64,000 nt of DNA, from the NCBI RefSeq assembly GCF_024498135.1, contig NZ_JANHOH010000001.1, positions 2,108,001 through 2,172,000 of the forward strand, read 5' to 3'. This stretch comes from Mucilaginibacter aquariorum (GTDB taxonomy: Bacteria; Bacteroidota; Bacteroidia; Sphingobacteriales; Sphingobacteriaceae). Numbering within the stretch: the stretch's first letter is position 1; each line of letters opens with the position of its first letter. The notes below the pieces were generated by a model. It was not told where the DNA came from, did not search any database, and saw only the letters and a program-made list of their open reading frames with translations. Position numbers and translations under genes: made by a program. Of this stretch, positions 32,981 to 42,444 are shown in pieces.

Positions 32981-33880
32981 ATGAAACCTACATTATTGAT
33001 TTTGGCCGCGGGAATGGCCAGCCGTTATGGCAGTATGAAACAAGTTGATGGCTTTGGCCCTAATGGCGAAACCATTATTGATTATTCTATATACGATGCT
33101 ATTAAAGCAGGCTTTGGAAAGGTAAGCTTTATTATTCGCGAAGAATTTGCAGAGCCTTTTAAAGCCATATTTGAACCAAAACTAAAAGGGCGTATCGAAA
33201 CCGATTACGTGTACCAAAGCTTTGATTTGGAGCCTTTTGGTATTACCGAACAAATTGAAAGGGCAAAACCATGGGGTACGGCACATGCTGTATTAGCTGC
33301 GCGCAACCAGGTAAACGAGCCTTTTTGCGTTATCAATGCTGATGACTTTTATGGCTACGATGCCTACGAAAAAATGGCTAAATTTCTTACTACCGAAGTA
33401 ACCGATGATAAATATGCTATTATAGGTTACCAGGTTGACCGTACCTTATCTGACCATGGCACAGTATCCCGCGGTGTTTGTAAGGTAGAAGATGGCAACA
33501 TGGTTGCTATTAACGAGCGTTTAAAAGTGTACTTTAAAGAAGATGGTTCTGTAGCTTATGAAGACAATGGCGAAGAATTTCCTTTAGATCCGGAGACCCG
33601 TGTTTCTATGAACTTCTGGGGCTTTACCCCTGCCGTATTCAAACAAAGCGAAGAACTTTTCAAAGAGTTTGTTGAAGCAAATAAAACCAATCCAAAATCA
33701 GAGTTCTTTATCCCTTTAGTGGCCGATGAATTGATCAAGAATGGCACAGCTACATTTAAAGTTATCCCAACATCAACCAAATGGTTTGGAGTTACTTATA
33801 AAGAGGATAAGCCTATTGTTCAAAAATCAATATCAGAATTGGTAGAGAATGGGACCTATCCAAGCAATTTATGGAGCTAA
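32981..33880 (+). CDS. Nucleotidyltransferase family protein (sugar-nucleotide type)
   Basis: I place the start at the ATG at 32981 (MKPTLLILAAGMASRYGSMK), not the GTG at 32945. The 299-residue protein has the signature LAAGMASRYGSMKQVDGFGPNGETI, a relaxed form of GxGTRxxPxT/K, and INADDFYGYDAY, which supplies a metal-binding Asp. PWGTAHAVLAAR matches the GTAxAL loop of NTP-transferases. The substrate sugar phosphate is not evident. It stands apart from any polysaccharide cluster and ends at a strong terminator. Confidence 0.85.
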   Translation: MKPTLLILAAGMASRYGSMKQVDGFGPNGETIIDYSIYDAIKAGFGKVSFIIREEFAEPFKAIFEPKLKGRIETDYVYQSFDLEPFGITEQIERAKPWGTAHAVLAARNQVNEPFCVINADDFYGYDAYEKMAKFLTTEVTDDKYAIIGYQVDRTLSDHGTVSRGVCKVEDGNMVAINERLKVYFKEDGSVAYEDNGEEFPLDPETRVSMNFWGFTPAVFKQSEELFKEFVEANKTNPKSEFFIPLVADELIKNGTATFKVIPTSTKWFGVTYKEDKPIVQKSISELVENGTYPSNLWS

Positions 33881-33898
33881 AACTTCAATAATATTCAA

Positions 33899-33932
33899 AC
33901 AAAAAATCCCGCCATACAGCGGGATTTTTTGT
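33899..33932 (+). terminator. Rho-independent terminator of the nucleotidyltransferase gene
   Basis: ACAAAAAATCCCGC pairs perfectly over 14 bp with GCGGGATTTTTTGT around CATACA. It begins 19 bases after the stop codon. Confidence 0.95.
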
Positions 33933-34352
33933 TTCATCTCCCCAAATTTGTAACTATCTTGTTAGGTAACACGATAATCAACGTTTTGCCCACTACCTAA
34001 GTAAATAGTTGGAATCCCTTTTCTATATTTATCCTCTTAACCGTTAACATGAAGAGTATGAAATTGCTTTCCGAGCTATTTTTTTTAACTATTAGGATTA
34101 TTAATAATTTAATTTTAAATTATCATTTATTTAAACTAACTTAATATTCTGAAAAGTTATCAGGCACAGCCTTGAAGCTATTATCTTAATAATAAACCAC
34201 TCGAATGATTTTTATTTTACTTTTTTAAAGAGAATTGAACATTTCTTTTCTTGTAGCGTATAAGATCACTTTTGCGTAACATTTAATTAACATACAGCAA
34301 ACCATACTTTAACATTTAACATTTTTAGTATAATATTTTATTACCGTAACAA
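33933..34352. other. AT-rich intergenic region
   Basis: About 420 bases, notably poorer in GC than the neighbours, especially 34075-34350. The only ATG-started frame of note (34050-34145) would give a 31-residue hydrophobic peptide with no support. Short TTAACATTTAACATT-like repetition lies at 34310-34325 just before the zinc-ribbon gene. It probably holds that gene's promoter; no clear TAnnTTTG box was assigned. Confidence 0.4.
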
Positions 34353-34526
34353 TTGAGTCATATAGCTAAATCTCCCAGCACTTACTGCCCAAAATGCGGC
34401 AATTTATTTCATCACCAATTACATAGAACCTGGATTGTAAAAAACCTGCTTTTCTTTTTGCCCCTAAAAAGATACTTCTGTGCCAATTGCAAAAAATCGA
34501 GGTATATCGTTAAAAAACCAGCTTAA
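34353..34526 (+). CDS. Small zinc-ribbon protein
   Basis: This 57-residue frame begins with TTG (an in-frame stop lies just upstream, so no longer form is possible) and ends at TAA. The sequence contains two Cys pairs: YCPKCGNLF at residues 11-19 and FCANCKKSR at 42-50, a CxxC-26-CxxC arrangement that should hold one zinc. Between them is a basic, aromatic segment (HRTWIVKNLLFFLPLKRY). Similar short zinc-ribbon proteins occur in Bacteroidota, often near regulators. It lies 79 bases upstream of a receiver-only regulator. Function is unknown. Confidence 0.6.
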   Translation: MSHIAKSPSTYCPKCGNLFHHQLHRTWIVKNLLFFLPLKRYFCANCKKSRYIVKKPA

Positions 34527-34605
34527 TTTCATTATATTTTCATTTTGGTATAAGTATTGCTGGCATAAATAACTATAATGCATACAGATACTTATTGATA
34601 CATAT

Positions 34606-34980
34606 ATGAGACGGATATTAGCTGTAGATGATGATCATGATATATTAGAAGTACTTCAGTTTATCCTTGAGGATTCGGGTTATAAAGTAGACACTCTTTC
34701 AGACGGGCATTATTTAATGGATACCATACGGGACAAGCACCCGGATCTGATACTACTTGACATTATGCTAGGCAATATGGATGGACGCGAGCTTTGCACA
34801 GCAATTAAAAAACAAGATACCACGCATAATATTCCTATTATAATGATATCTGCAAGCCATAATGTTGGTAATACTCTGAACCAGGAGAACGGCCCAAATG
34901 ATTTTATAGCAAAACCATTTGATATTAGTGTATTACTTAAGTCTATAAAAAAGAACCTTGCACCACCGGCCGCGGCTTAA
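34606..34980 (+). CDS. Stand-alone response regulator receiver protein
   Basis: The 124-residue protein is a receiver domain only: VDDDHD at the N-terminus (acidic pocket), phospho-acceptor Asp52 in LILLDIMLGNMDG, Ser in MISASHN and the conserved Lys in DFIAKPFD. No output domain follows. It could relay phosphate or act by protein contact with a kinase elsewhere; no kinase gene is adjacent. It overlaps the convergent DUF922 gene at the stop codons: TAA of one and the complementary TTA share bases 34978-34979. Confidence 0.92.
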   Translation: MRRILAVDDDHDILEVLQFILEDSGYKVDTLSDGHYLMDTIRDKHPDLILLDIMLGNMDGRELCTAIKKQDTTHNIPIIMISASHNVGNTLNQENGPNDFIAKPFDISVLLKSIKKNLAPPAAA

Positions 34981-36092
34981 AGGGCATTCCCTTTTATCCC
35001 CAGTTCAAGCAATTCTTTATCTATCTTATCATTCCACAATTGCTGCTGATAGGTGTTTCTGCTATGCGCGGTTTCACCATCATATTGTTTCTGTAGCTTA
35101 TTCATTTCCCGTAAAGCATCAAGGTATGCCATATTTATAGTACCATCATAATTATCCGGAGGTAAATTTTCGGCAGCTATGTTGTGCTTAAAATGTTCGG
35201 CTACTAACCGGGCAATATCAAAGTGGCGCTGTTCGTGGTTTAGGCTGTAATCGTTTTTGTCTGCAGTACTTACCCAGCAAGCGCTTTTAGGCACATATAT
35301 TTTTAGGACAAGAGTAACACTTACAATACTGTTTGCCACGTTTACATTTTCATCATACCCTAATCCCGCAAAAACCTCGGCCCCATTCCTGCTGTTGGGT
35401 AGCGGCTTCCCTATAAAATCAGACCATTTTAAAGGTCGTTTAACATTATAATATATGGTATCGCCTTCTACAGTTTCATTATATTCAGTAAACCTTACTT
35501 TAACTCTTTTGGCCAGTTTAATATTACCACCTGCCTGTGCATCCATCCAGTTATTTAAATAAACCATGCTGTTACTTAGCGCGCTCCTTAACAATGGCTC
35601 AATTTGCTGTGCCGGGCCGGGCCTGCGCTGATAGGTTGTGTTGGTATTGTAATCAACTAAATGCACAAGGTCTTCCCCCCGTTGTAAGTAAAAAGATATA
35701 GAGAGTTTGATATCACCCTTAACTATGCCGCCATTAACAGGCGCTTCGGTAACGTTTAAAGCCTTTAGCTTTACAACTATAGGGCGCAGGCTTTTATTAA
35801 CAGGTAAACTGTAGCTAACAAAATTCTTAATAGCCGCCGTGCCGCCTTTTAGGTCGATACTATACGTTTCTGCAGGTTTACCGGGAAGGTTTGTTGTTGA
35901 TTGCAAGCTGCCAATAGCGGTAATATCCTTACGCCCATCAATAAATGCGGCTATATAAAATTCTTTTGGGATTATTTTAAGGGCCTGATTTTGTAAGGTA
36001 ATGTAGGTAACCGGCTGCTTATCGGCTTTAAATGCAAATATACCAAACATCAAACTACATATAAAGAAAACGGAGAATAACTTTTGTAACAT
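34977..36092 (-). CDS. Secreted DUF922-type putative zinc protease
   Basis: Starting at the ATG at 36092 (MLQKLFSVFFICSLMFGIFA), the protein has a signal peptide and about 371 residues; the open frame reaches 36122 only through a TTG. The last 170 residues carry DTIYYNVKRPLKWSDFIGKP and LNHEQRHFDIARLVAEHFK. HEQRH is an HExxH-like zinc site with a downstream Asp, the DUF922 pattern. The N-terminal half (about 25-180) is beta-rich and unlike any domain I know. An extracytoplasmic metalloprotease is the best guess; substrate unknown. Confidence 0.75.
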   Translation of the reverse strand: MLQKLFSVFFICSLMFGIFAFKADKQPVTYITLQNQALKIIPKEFYIAAFIDGRKDITAIGSLQSTTNLPGKPAETYSIDLKGGTAAIKNFVSYSLPVNKSLRPIVVKLKALNVTEAPVNGGIVKGDIKLSISFYLQRGEDLVHLVDYNTNTTYQRRPGPAQQIEPLLRSALSNSMVYLNNWMDAQAGGNIKLAKRVKVRFTEYNETVEGDTIYYNVKRPLKWSDFIGKPLPNSRNGAEVFAGLGYDENVNVANSIVSVTLVLKIYVPKSACWVSTADKNDYSLNHEQRHFDIARLVAEHFKHNIAAENLPPDNYDGTINMAYLDALREMNKLQKQYDGETAHSRNTYQQQLWNDKIDKELLELGIKGNAL

Positions 36093-36312
36093 GCTATTAA
36101 CCAAACGTTTTAATAGCCTCAATTATTTTTAAGATTTTATTATTGCTGTTGATAACTTTGCAAACATATTATCCTCATATTTAAAGTTTTCCACAAGCAT
36201 ACCACCGGTATTCACGCCATCGTTTAAAAAAAGTGCTTATCCACATTTGTTAATTACTAATGTGGATTGCATTTTTGCGTTTAGCTATTTTAGCACCATC
36301 ATTAATGCCTTT

Positions 36313-39300
36313 ATGATTAAACTTAAATACATCGCCCTTATTGCTCCGGTATTTTTAGCCCTGCCGGCACTGGCGCAACAAAACCCATCATTCCACACCA
36401 ACCGCACTTATCAAAATGCGAATAATTTGCTGGCGATGGGTAAATACGCTGCCGCCGCCGAGCAATACCGTTTGGTTGAACAGATAAGATTAAAGACCGG
36501 CCAGCAATCAAAATTTGAATCGGAGCTGTCTTTATTAAAAGAGAACGCGCAATATTATGAAGCGCTTTGTGCGCTTGAACTGGGTAATGATGATGCTGAA
36601 AGCATGTTTACCCGTTTTATAAAAGAGCACCCCGAAAATCCTCTCACTAAACAGGCCTACTTCCAGGTGGGTAAAGCATACTTTAAACAAGGCAAGTTTG
36701 ACGAGGCCCTGGTTTGGTTTAACAAAGTTGATGCGGTTGACTTAAACGGCGCCCAAAATACGGAGTATAAATTCAGGAAGGGTTACGCCTATTTTGTTAC
36801 CAACGATTATAAGAACGCGCAATTAATGTTTGCCGAAGTAAAAAACAAGAGGTCGCCTTTTACTGACGATGCCACTTATTACTTTGCCTACATAGCTTAT
36901 TTAAACAAGGACTACCATTTAGCCTTATTAAATTTCGAAAAGCTAAAAAACTCAAAAAAATACGAGAACAGCTATCCATATTATATAACGGCTGTTTACT
37001 TTTTAGATAAGCGATACGATGATGTAATTAACTACGCCATCCCTATTATTAACAGCACCAAGCAGCAAAACGAAACCGAGATGCTGCGCATTATTGGTGC
37101 ATCGTATTTTGCAAAGGCTAATTATGATAAGGCGGTTGAATATTACAGCCGTTTTGAAGATGCTGATAAGGGCAGCACACAAAACACACAGGATAGCTAC
37201 CAAATAGGATACGCGTATTATAAGGTAGGTAACAACGGCAAAGCCGCAACCATATTAGAAAAACTTGTTGCCCAAAACGATAATTACAGCCAAAGCGGTA
37301 GTTACACCCTGGGCGATGTGTTCCTTAAAATGAACAACAAGCAAAGCGCCCGTAACGCTTTCTTAACAGCATCAAGGTTAAATTACGATAAGCAATTGCA
37401 GGAAGACGCGCTGTACCAGTACGCCAAGTTATCGTATGAGCTTGACTTTAACAACGAAGCGCTTATTGCAACACGTGCCTATTTAAAAAACTATCCACGA
37501 TCTACCCGTAACGATGAGGTGAAGATATTACTGGGCGAGGCATTGCTTAACTCAAAGAACTATAAAGAAGCCGTTGAGATACTGGAACCGATACCAAACA
37601 AATCGCAAAGCGCGCAGATAGCTTATCAAAAAGTAACCTATTACCGCGGGTTGGAATTTTATAACGAACGCGCATTTGAGAATGCGATAGGTATATTCCT
37701 TCGCTCGCTGCAATATCCGGTTGATTCCAAAGTAAAGGCCTTAACCCTTTACTGGATGGCCGAATCAATGTACGAGGTACGCAAATACACCGAGTCGGTT
37801 GAAAACTTTGAGGAGTTTTTATCCATGCCCGAATCTAAGGAGACCGACGTTGCCAACTTTGCGAATTATGCACTGGCCTACGCTGCCTTTTATGATGAGC
37901 AGTACAGCAAGGCAGCCAAATATTTTGAGCGCTTTTTACGGGGTGACGTAAAAGACCAGGCCACAGAAAACGACGCGATAAGCAGACTGGGAGATAGTTA
38001 TTTCGGGATGAAAAGTTATGCCAGCGCTTTACAGAACTACAACCGTATTATTGAGCGCCACAGCCAGGGGCAGGAATATGCCTTGTTTCAGCGCGGTATT
38101 ATCCAGGGCTTACAAGGTAACCCCGATGCCAAAATAGCAACGCTGAACAGCTTGCTGAGCCAGTTCCCAAATTCGGATTATGCTGATGACTCGGCATTTG
38201 AGATAGCCTACGCTTACTTCCTGAAAAATGATGGTGAACGTGCCAAATCAGACTTGAACGCCATGATACAAAAGTATCCGCACAGCAGTTATGTACCACG
38301 CGCATACACCACCATAGGTTTGGTAGATTACAATGCAGGCAATGACGAGGCCGCTACCGAATCGTTTAAAAAAGTGGTAGCAGAGTACTCCTCTTCTGAC
38401 GAGGCCAAACAGGCGTTGAAACAGGTTGAAAAGATCTACACCGATAAGGGCGATGCACAATCGTTCTTAACTTATGCCAATTCAACTGCTATTGGTAACT
38501 ACAGCAGTGCCGAGCAGGAAAGTATTATGTATACTGCCGCTAACAACCTTTATTTAAAAGGCGACTGGCAGGGAACGGTAAACGCCGTAAATGCTTACTT
38601 CGACAAATTCCCAACCAAACAGATCTACGAAAAACAAGCAAGGTTTATACGTGCGCAGGGCTTGAGTAACATGGGCAAAACAGACGAGGCTGTTGTAGAT
38701 TACAACGTTATCCTGAACGATTGGACAAGCGCCTACAGCGAAAAAGCACTGATTAGCATGGCTAAATTATATATGAGCCAGAAAAAGTATAATGATGCTA
38801 TTGTGTTCCTGAAAAGGCTGGAAACAAACTCGGAATACAAGGCCGATTATAGCTTTGCCGTTAACAACTTGCTGTTATGCTACTCGCAGATAAACATGCC
38901 TGATGACGTGCTGAAGTATGTTAAACTGGTACGCGAAAACGAAAAATCATCGCAGGAAGATAAATTTAAGACCGGATTATATGCCGGTAAAGCCTACCTG
39001 CAACGGGGTGATACCACTGCAGCCATTAAAGAGCTAAACTATACCGTTAGCAATACCAAAACCATTGCAGCAGCCGAAGCCAAATACAATATTGCCAATG
39101 TTGAGTATTTGCAGGGTAAGTATAAAACATCGCAAAAAACCTGCTTCGATCTGGTTAAGGATTTGCCTAACTACGATTATTGGGTAGCTAAAACCTATAT
39201 TTTATTAGCCGATAATTATGTTGGCCTAAAAGATAACTTCCAGGCAAAAGCAACACTGCAAAGTATTATTGAGAATTATAAAGGCGACGATGATATTTTA

Positions 39301-39480
39301 ACCACCGCCCGCCAGAAAATGGATGTACTTGAACCGCAGAAAGCCAAGCAGAACAAACCTGCTGAAACTAAACCGGTAGAAGAAGAGAAACCTGCAGCAA
39401 CAACACCTGACACTACAAAACAGGATACTACCAAACCGGCTGCAACCGAACCAACTAAACAGGAAAACAAAGAACAATAG
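36313..39480 (+). CDS. Periplasmic TPR-repeat protein, about 1050 residues
   Basis: The true start is likely ATG 36313, which gives a signal peptide (MIKLKYIALIAPVFLALPALAQ). Nearly the whole protein is tetratricopeptide repeats, including BamD/YbgF-like units (LTKQAYFQVGKAYFKQGKFD, AQLMFAEVKNKRSPFTDDAT, SDYADDSAFEIAYAYFLKND, TTIGLVDYNAGNDEAATES). A charged Pro/Thr/Lys tail (about the last 45 residues) follows. It heads an operon with a beta-barrel protein, HU-SPOR, ExbB, ExbD and TonB, so it may scaffold an envelope complex. The gap to the next gene is 13 bases. Relatives occur in this operon order in Sphingobacteriaceae, as I recall. Confidence 0.85.
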   Translation: MIKLKYIALIAPVFLALPALAQQNPSFHTNRTYQNANNLLAMGKYAAAAEQYRLVEQIRLKTGQQSKFESELSLLKENAQYYEALCALELGNDDAESMFTRFIKEHPENPLTKQAYFQVGKAYFKQGKFDEALVWFNKVDAVDLNGAQNTEYKFRKGYAYFVTNDYKNAQLMFAEVKNKRSPFTDDATYYFAYIAYLNKDYHLALLNFEKLKNSKKYENSYPYYITAVYFLDKRYDDVINYAIPIINSTKQQNETEMLRIIGASYFAKANYDKAVEYYSRFEDADKGSTQNTQDSYQIGYAYYKVGNNGKAATILEKLVAQNDNYSQSGSYTLGDVFLKMNNKQSARNAFLTASRLNYDKQLQEDALYQYAKLSYELDFNNEALIATRAYLKNYPRSTRNDEVKILLGEALLNSKNYKEAVEILEPIPNKSQSAQIAYQKVTYYRGLEFYNERAFENAIGIFLRSLQYPVDSKVKALTLYWMAESMYEVRKYTESVENFEEFLSMPESKETDVANFANYALAYAAFYDEQYSKAAKYFERFLRGDVKDQATENDAISRLGDSYFGMKSYASALQNYNRIIERHSQGQEYALFQRGIIQGLQGNPDAKIATLNSLLSQFPNSDYADDSAFEIAYAYFLKNDGERAKSDLNAMIQKYPHSSYVPRAYTTIGLVDYNAGNDEAATESFKKVVAEYSSSDEAKQALKQVEKIYTDKGDAQSFLTYANSTAIGNYSSAEQESIMYTAANNLYLKGDWQGTVNAVNAYFDKFPTKQIYEKQARFIRAQGLSNMGKTDEAVVDYNVILNDWTSAYSEKALISMAKLYMSQKKYNDAIVFLKRLETNSEYKADYSFAVNNLLLCYSQINMPDDVLKYVKLVRENEKSSQEDKFKTGLYAGKAYLQRGDTTAAIKELNYTVSNTKTIAAAEAKYNIANVEYLQGKYKTSQKTCFDLVKDLPNYDYWVAKTYILLADNYVGLKDNFQAKATLQSIIENYKGDDDILTTARQKMDVLEPQKAKQNKPAETKPVEEEKPAATTPDTTKQDTTKPAATEPTKQENKEQ

Positions 39481-39493
39481 AAAGAGACAAGCA

Positions 39494-41338
39494 ATGAATT
39501 TAAAATACACCATAGCACTGCTTACCTTATTAACGGTATTTTACTTTGTTCCTGCTACAGCACAAACAAAGAAGACGACGACTAAAAAACAGCCGGCTAA
39601 AACCACGCAGAAACCTGCGGCTAAAGCAAAAGCCCCGGCCAAAGGCACTACCGCGCAAAAAGCCAGTGCAAAAAACTTAGGCGATGCCGCCTCAAAGGTA
39701 CCCGCTGCTGATACTACAAAAAAAGGCGGACAGAACAACCCTGCGAATAATAACAGCAGCCTGGCCGAAGAGATAGTGGTTACCACATCGTACAAACCTG
39801 TATTGGCTGAGGCGGTAAAAATTCGCCGCAATCCCGATCTGGAAGATAAAACACCCTACAAGGCGCCTTTAAACTATACACCTTTAGATAAAAAGCTTGC
39901 CCAGGATAATAACATCCGCCAGCTGGAAGCGATGAAAAGGCCGGCCGAGCAAGACTCTGCCCAGCTAAACAACTTTGCTAAGGTTGGTTTTGGAAGCATG
40001 AAAACCACCTTTGCAGAAGGCTACTTTGGTAACGGACCAGACGAAGCCCTTCAAGTTGGGGGTTATGTTAAACACCTTGCACAATCTGGCGGTTCTATAG
40101 ATAAGCAGAACGATAGTCGCCAGGAAGTTGGCGTGTTTGGTAAAAGCATAAACGCCGAAAATACACTTACAGGTCGTATAAATTATAAACGCCATCAAAC
40201 TTATTTCTATGGTATTGATGAGAACAACCCACCGGTAGATTTTAACCCGGCAAAACAAACCTTTAACACTTTTGGCGCCGAGGGCGAAATAGCCAAGAAC
40301 TTTAAGGATGAAGAAAACGCTTTCACCTATGCTGCAAAGTTTAAGGGATATATATTCAACAATGCATATAGTGCAAAAGAAAGTAATGTTGTAGTAAGTG
40401 GTTTTTTAAATAAAACCGTTAAACAGTTTTATGCCGGCTTAAGCGCATCATTAGATCTGGGTACACAAAAAGATGTTCTTTATTCCAACAATAACAGCAT
40501 AATACGGGCTAACCCATACATCAAGTTTCAGGGTGAGAACTACAAGATTGACGCGGGCATAAACATTGCCAAAGAGTTTGGCGTATCTGATCGCTTTTTC
40601 ATATTCCCTGCCGCTAAGCTGGAGTTTCAGGTAGTACCTAAGTATGTACGCCTGTTTGCCGAAGCTAAAGGTGATATCAACCGTGCATCAATAAAAGACT
40701 TTACCGAAACCAATCCTTTCCTGGGTGAAAATATTAACCTTATCAATTCAGTAGATAAGCTGGATATCACCCTTGGACTAAAAGGAACGCTGGCACCTGG
40801 CCTTGGCTTTAAAGCTGCCGTATATCGCAACAGCATAAAAAACCTTCCGCTATTTGTAAGCAATTTTACCAATACACTTAACAGGTACCAGGTAATATAT
40901 GATAATGGCGATACACGCGTAAGCGGCTTTAATGGCGAACTTGATTTTAAAGCGAGTGAAGATGTAAACGTATATGGCCGTGTAGAATTTAAAGATTACA
41001 AAATGGCCAGCGAAGCACAGCCATGGAATCTGCCTAAATTTATACTAACCGCAGGTACAAGCATCCATATTAATGACAAGGTTGATATCAACGGTTCGTT
41101 AATGTTCCGCGGTTCAACACAAGATCCATTGCTGGTTACAGGCAGCACTGCAGAGGCCCCTGTTTATACCAAAATCGCATCGTTTGCTGATTTAAGTGGC
41201 GGTGTTACTTATAAAATAAACAAACAGTTCTCGGTTTTTGCACAGGCCAATAACATATTGAATGCGAACAGCAAAACATGGGTTTATTACCCAAATTACG
41301 GGTTTAATGTATTTGCCGGAGTAGGTTATGCGTTTTAA
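39494..41338 (+). CDS. Outer-membrane beta-barrel protein, TonB receptor-like but without a plug
   Basis: The 614-residue protein has a signal peptide (IALLTLLTVFYFVPATAQ) and then a low-complexity Lys/Thr/Ala/Pro-rich linker (about 25-80). A conserved-looking segment LAEEIVVTTSYKPVLAEAVK follows at about 90, resembling the start of a TonB-receptor plug, but the plug itself is missing. The rest is barrel-like (alternating strands from about 150), ending FNVFAGVGYAF with a terminal Phe. It sits between the TPR gene and the HU-SPOR/ExbBD/TonB genes. It may be the outer-membrane element of that system. Confidence 0.75.
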   Translation: MNLKYTIALLTLLTVFYFVPATAQTKKTTTKKQPAKTTQKPAAKAKAPAKGTTAQKASAKNLGDAASKVPAADTTKKGGQNNPANNNSSLAEEIVVTTSYKPVLAEAVKIRRNPDLEDKTPYKAPLNYTPLDKKLAQDNNIRQLEAMKRPAEQDSAQLNNFAKVGFGSMKTTFAEGYFGNGPDEALQVGGYVKHLAQSGGSIDKQNDSRQEVGVFGKSINAENTLTGRINYKRHQTYFYGIDENNPPVDFNPAKQTFNTFGAEGEIAKNFKDEENAFTYAAKFKGYIFNNAYSAKESNVVVSGFLNKTVKQFYAGLSASLDLGTQKDVLYSNNNSIIRANPYIKFQGENYKIDAGINIAKEFGVSDRFFIFPAAKLEFQVVPKYVRLFAEAKGDINRASIKDFTETNPFLGENINLINSVDKLDITLGLKGTLAPGLGFKAAVYRNSIKNLPLFVSNFTNTLNRYQVIYDNGDTRVSGFNGELDFKASEDVNVYGRVEFKDYKMASEAQPWNLPKFILTAGTSIHINDKVDINGSLMFRGSTQDPLLVTGSTAEAPVYTKIASFADLSGGVTYKINKQFSVFAQANNILNANSKTWVYYPNYGFNVFAGVGYAF

Positions 41339-41376
41339 GCATTTTGATGTTTTATAATTATCAGTACTTTTAGCGA

Positions 41377-42444
41377 ATGGATGTAGGCTACTTTATAAGC
41401 GAACTGCTGGCGCAAAATGGAAACGTAAGCGTACCGGGTTTAGGCAATTTTACGCATACACGTATAAATGGTCATTATAACGAGAAGGAGGGTAAATTAT
41501 ACCCCCCTACTTATAGCGTGCAGTTCGATCCGCAAGAAGTAGATGATGTAACTTTAGTACAATACATTGCTGATAGGAAGAACATTTCGCTTGCATCATC
41601 CCAGTACTTTACCGATAAATTTATCAATGGCATAAAGCTTCAGGCACAGTCTGCCGAAGCCCCGCTTGCAGACCTGGGCTGGTTTTATACACAAGATGCG
41701 CAATTGTTTTTTAAGCTAAATACGGAGGTTAGTACCGATCCGGATTTTTTTGGATATCAGCCTGTAAAGCTTCGTAAGCTGGGTGCTGCACCTGCCGATA
41801 CGCTTGCCACATCTACAGTAAATTATTCGGCACCTGTAGCTGTTCCTGCGGAGGTAGATAATGAGCAGGAGTTTGAGACAAACGAGGAGCATGAAGCTTA
41901 TCTTGTTAAGCAAAGTCACAAAAGGCGAAGAAACTCTATTCTTACTTTTGTAACGCTGGCGGTATTACTTACAGCCCTTGCAGTATACCTGGTTAACAAA
42001 TACAACCCATCGGCATTTAATCCGCAAGCGTCGCAGCCTAAAGCCCAAAAACAACCTGTTATTACAACCAGGGTTGACACAACCGAAGAAAAAGACACGA
42101 CAAAAATAGTACTCCCTGCAGATACAACAGCACCTGTAAAAAATACACCGACAAAAGATACGTTATCTAAAATAAGTACTTTCGCAACAGATAGTTTAAG
42201 CACACGGTGGGAAGTACTAGGCGGTACTTTTAAAAAGTTAGAAGAAGCTAATCGCTCTCTTAAAAACTATAAAACATTAGGGGTAGAAGCCCGTTTGGTG
42301 CAAGGGGTGCCAGACCGGCGCTTCCGAATTACCCTCGGCACTTATAAAACCCGAGCCGAAGCCGCAAAAGCAATAAGGGAACTACTGAAAGAAAAAAAAG
42401 TTAGTAAGGACATTTATCCATTAGAAATTAAACCAAAACTATGA
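41377..42444 (+). CDS. HU-CCDC81-type and SPOR domain membrane protein
   Basis: The 355-residue protein combines an N-terminal HU/IHF-like CCDC81-type module (about 1-130: FISELLAQNGNVSVPGLGNFTHTRI), a membrane helix at 187-206 (SILTFVTLAVLLTALAVYLV), a Pro/Thr-rich periplasmic linker and a C-terminal SPOR domain (277-352: WEVLGGTFKKLEEANRSLKN). SPOR binds denuded peptidoglycan at division sites. The HU-like part should face the cytoplasm, so the protein could tie the nucleoid or a polymer to the septal wall. Its stop overlaps the ExbB start (ATGA), which implies translational coupling. Confidence 0.88.
   Translation: MDVGYFISELLAQNGNVSVPGLGNFTHTRINGHYNEKEGKLYPPTYSVQFDPQEVDDVTLVQYIADRKNISLASSQYFTDKFINGIKLQAQSAEAPLADLGWFYTQDAQLFFKLNTEVSTDPDFFGYQPVKLRKLGAAPADTLATSTVNYSAPVAVPAEVDNEQEFETNEEHEAYLVKQSHKRRRNSILTFVTLAVLLTALAVYLVNKYNPSAFNPQASQPKAQKQPVITTRVDTTEEKDTTKIVLPADTTAPVKNTPTKDTLSKISTFATDSLSTRWEVLGGTFKKLEEANRSLKNYKTLGVEARLVQGVPDRRFRITLGTYKTRAEAAKAIRELLKEKKVSKDIYPLEIKPKL

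Noticed and set aside
34050..34145. 31-codon hydrophobic peptide in the AT-rich gap
   Set aside because: AT-rich sequence yields Leu/Ile/Asn/Phe-rich frames by chance; no ribosome-binding or conservation evidence is available.
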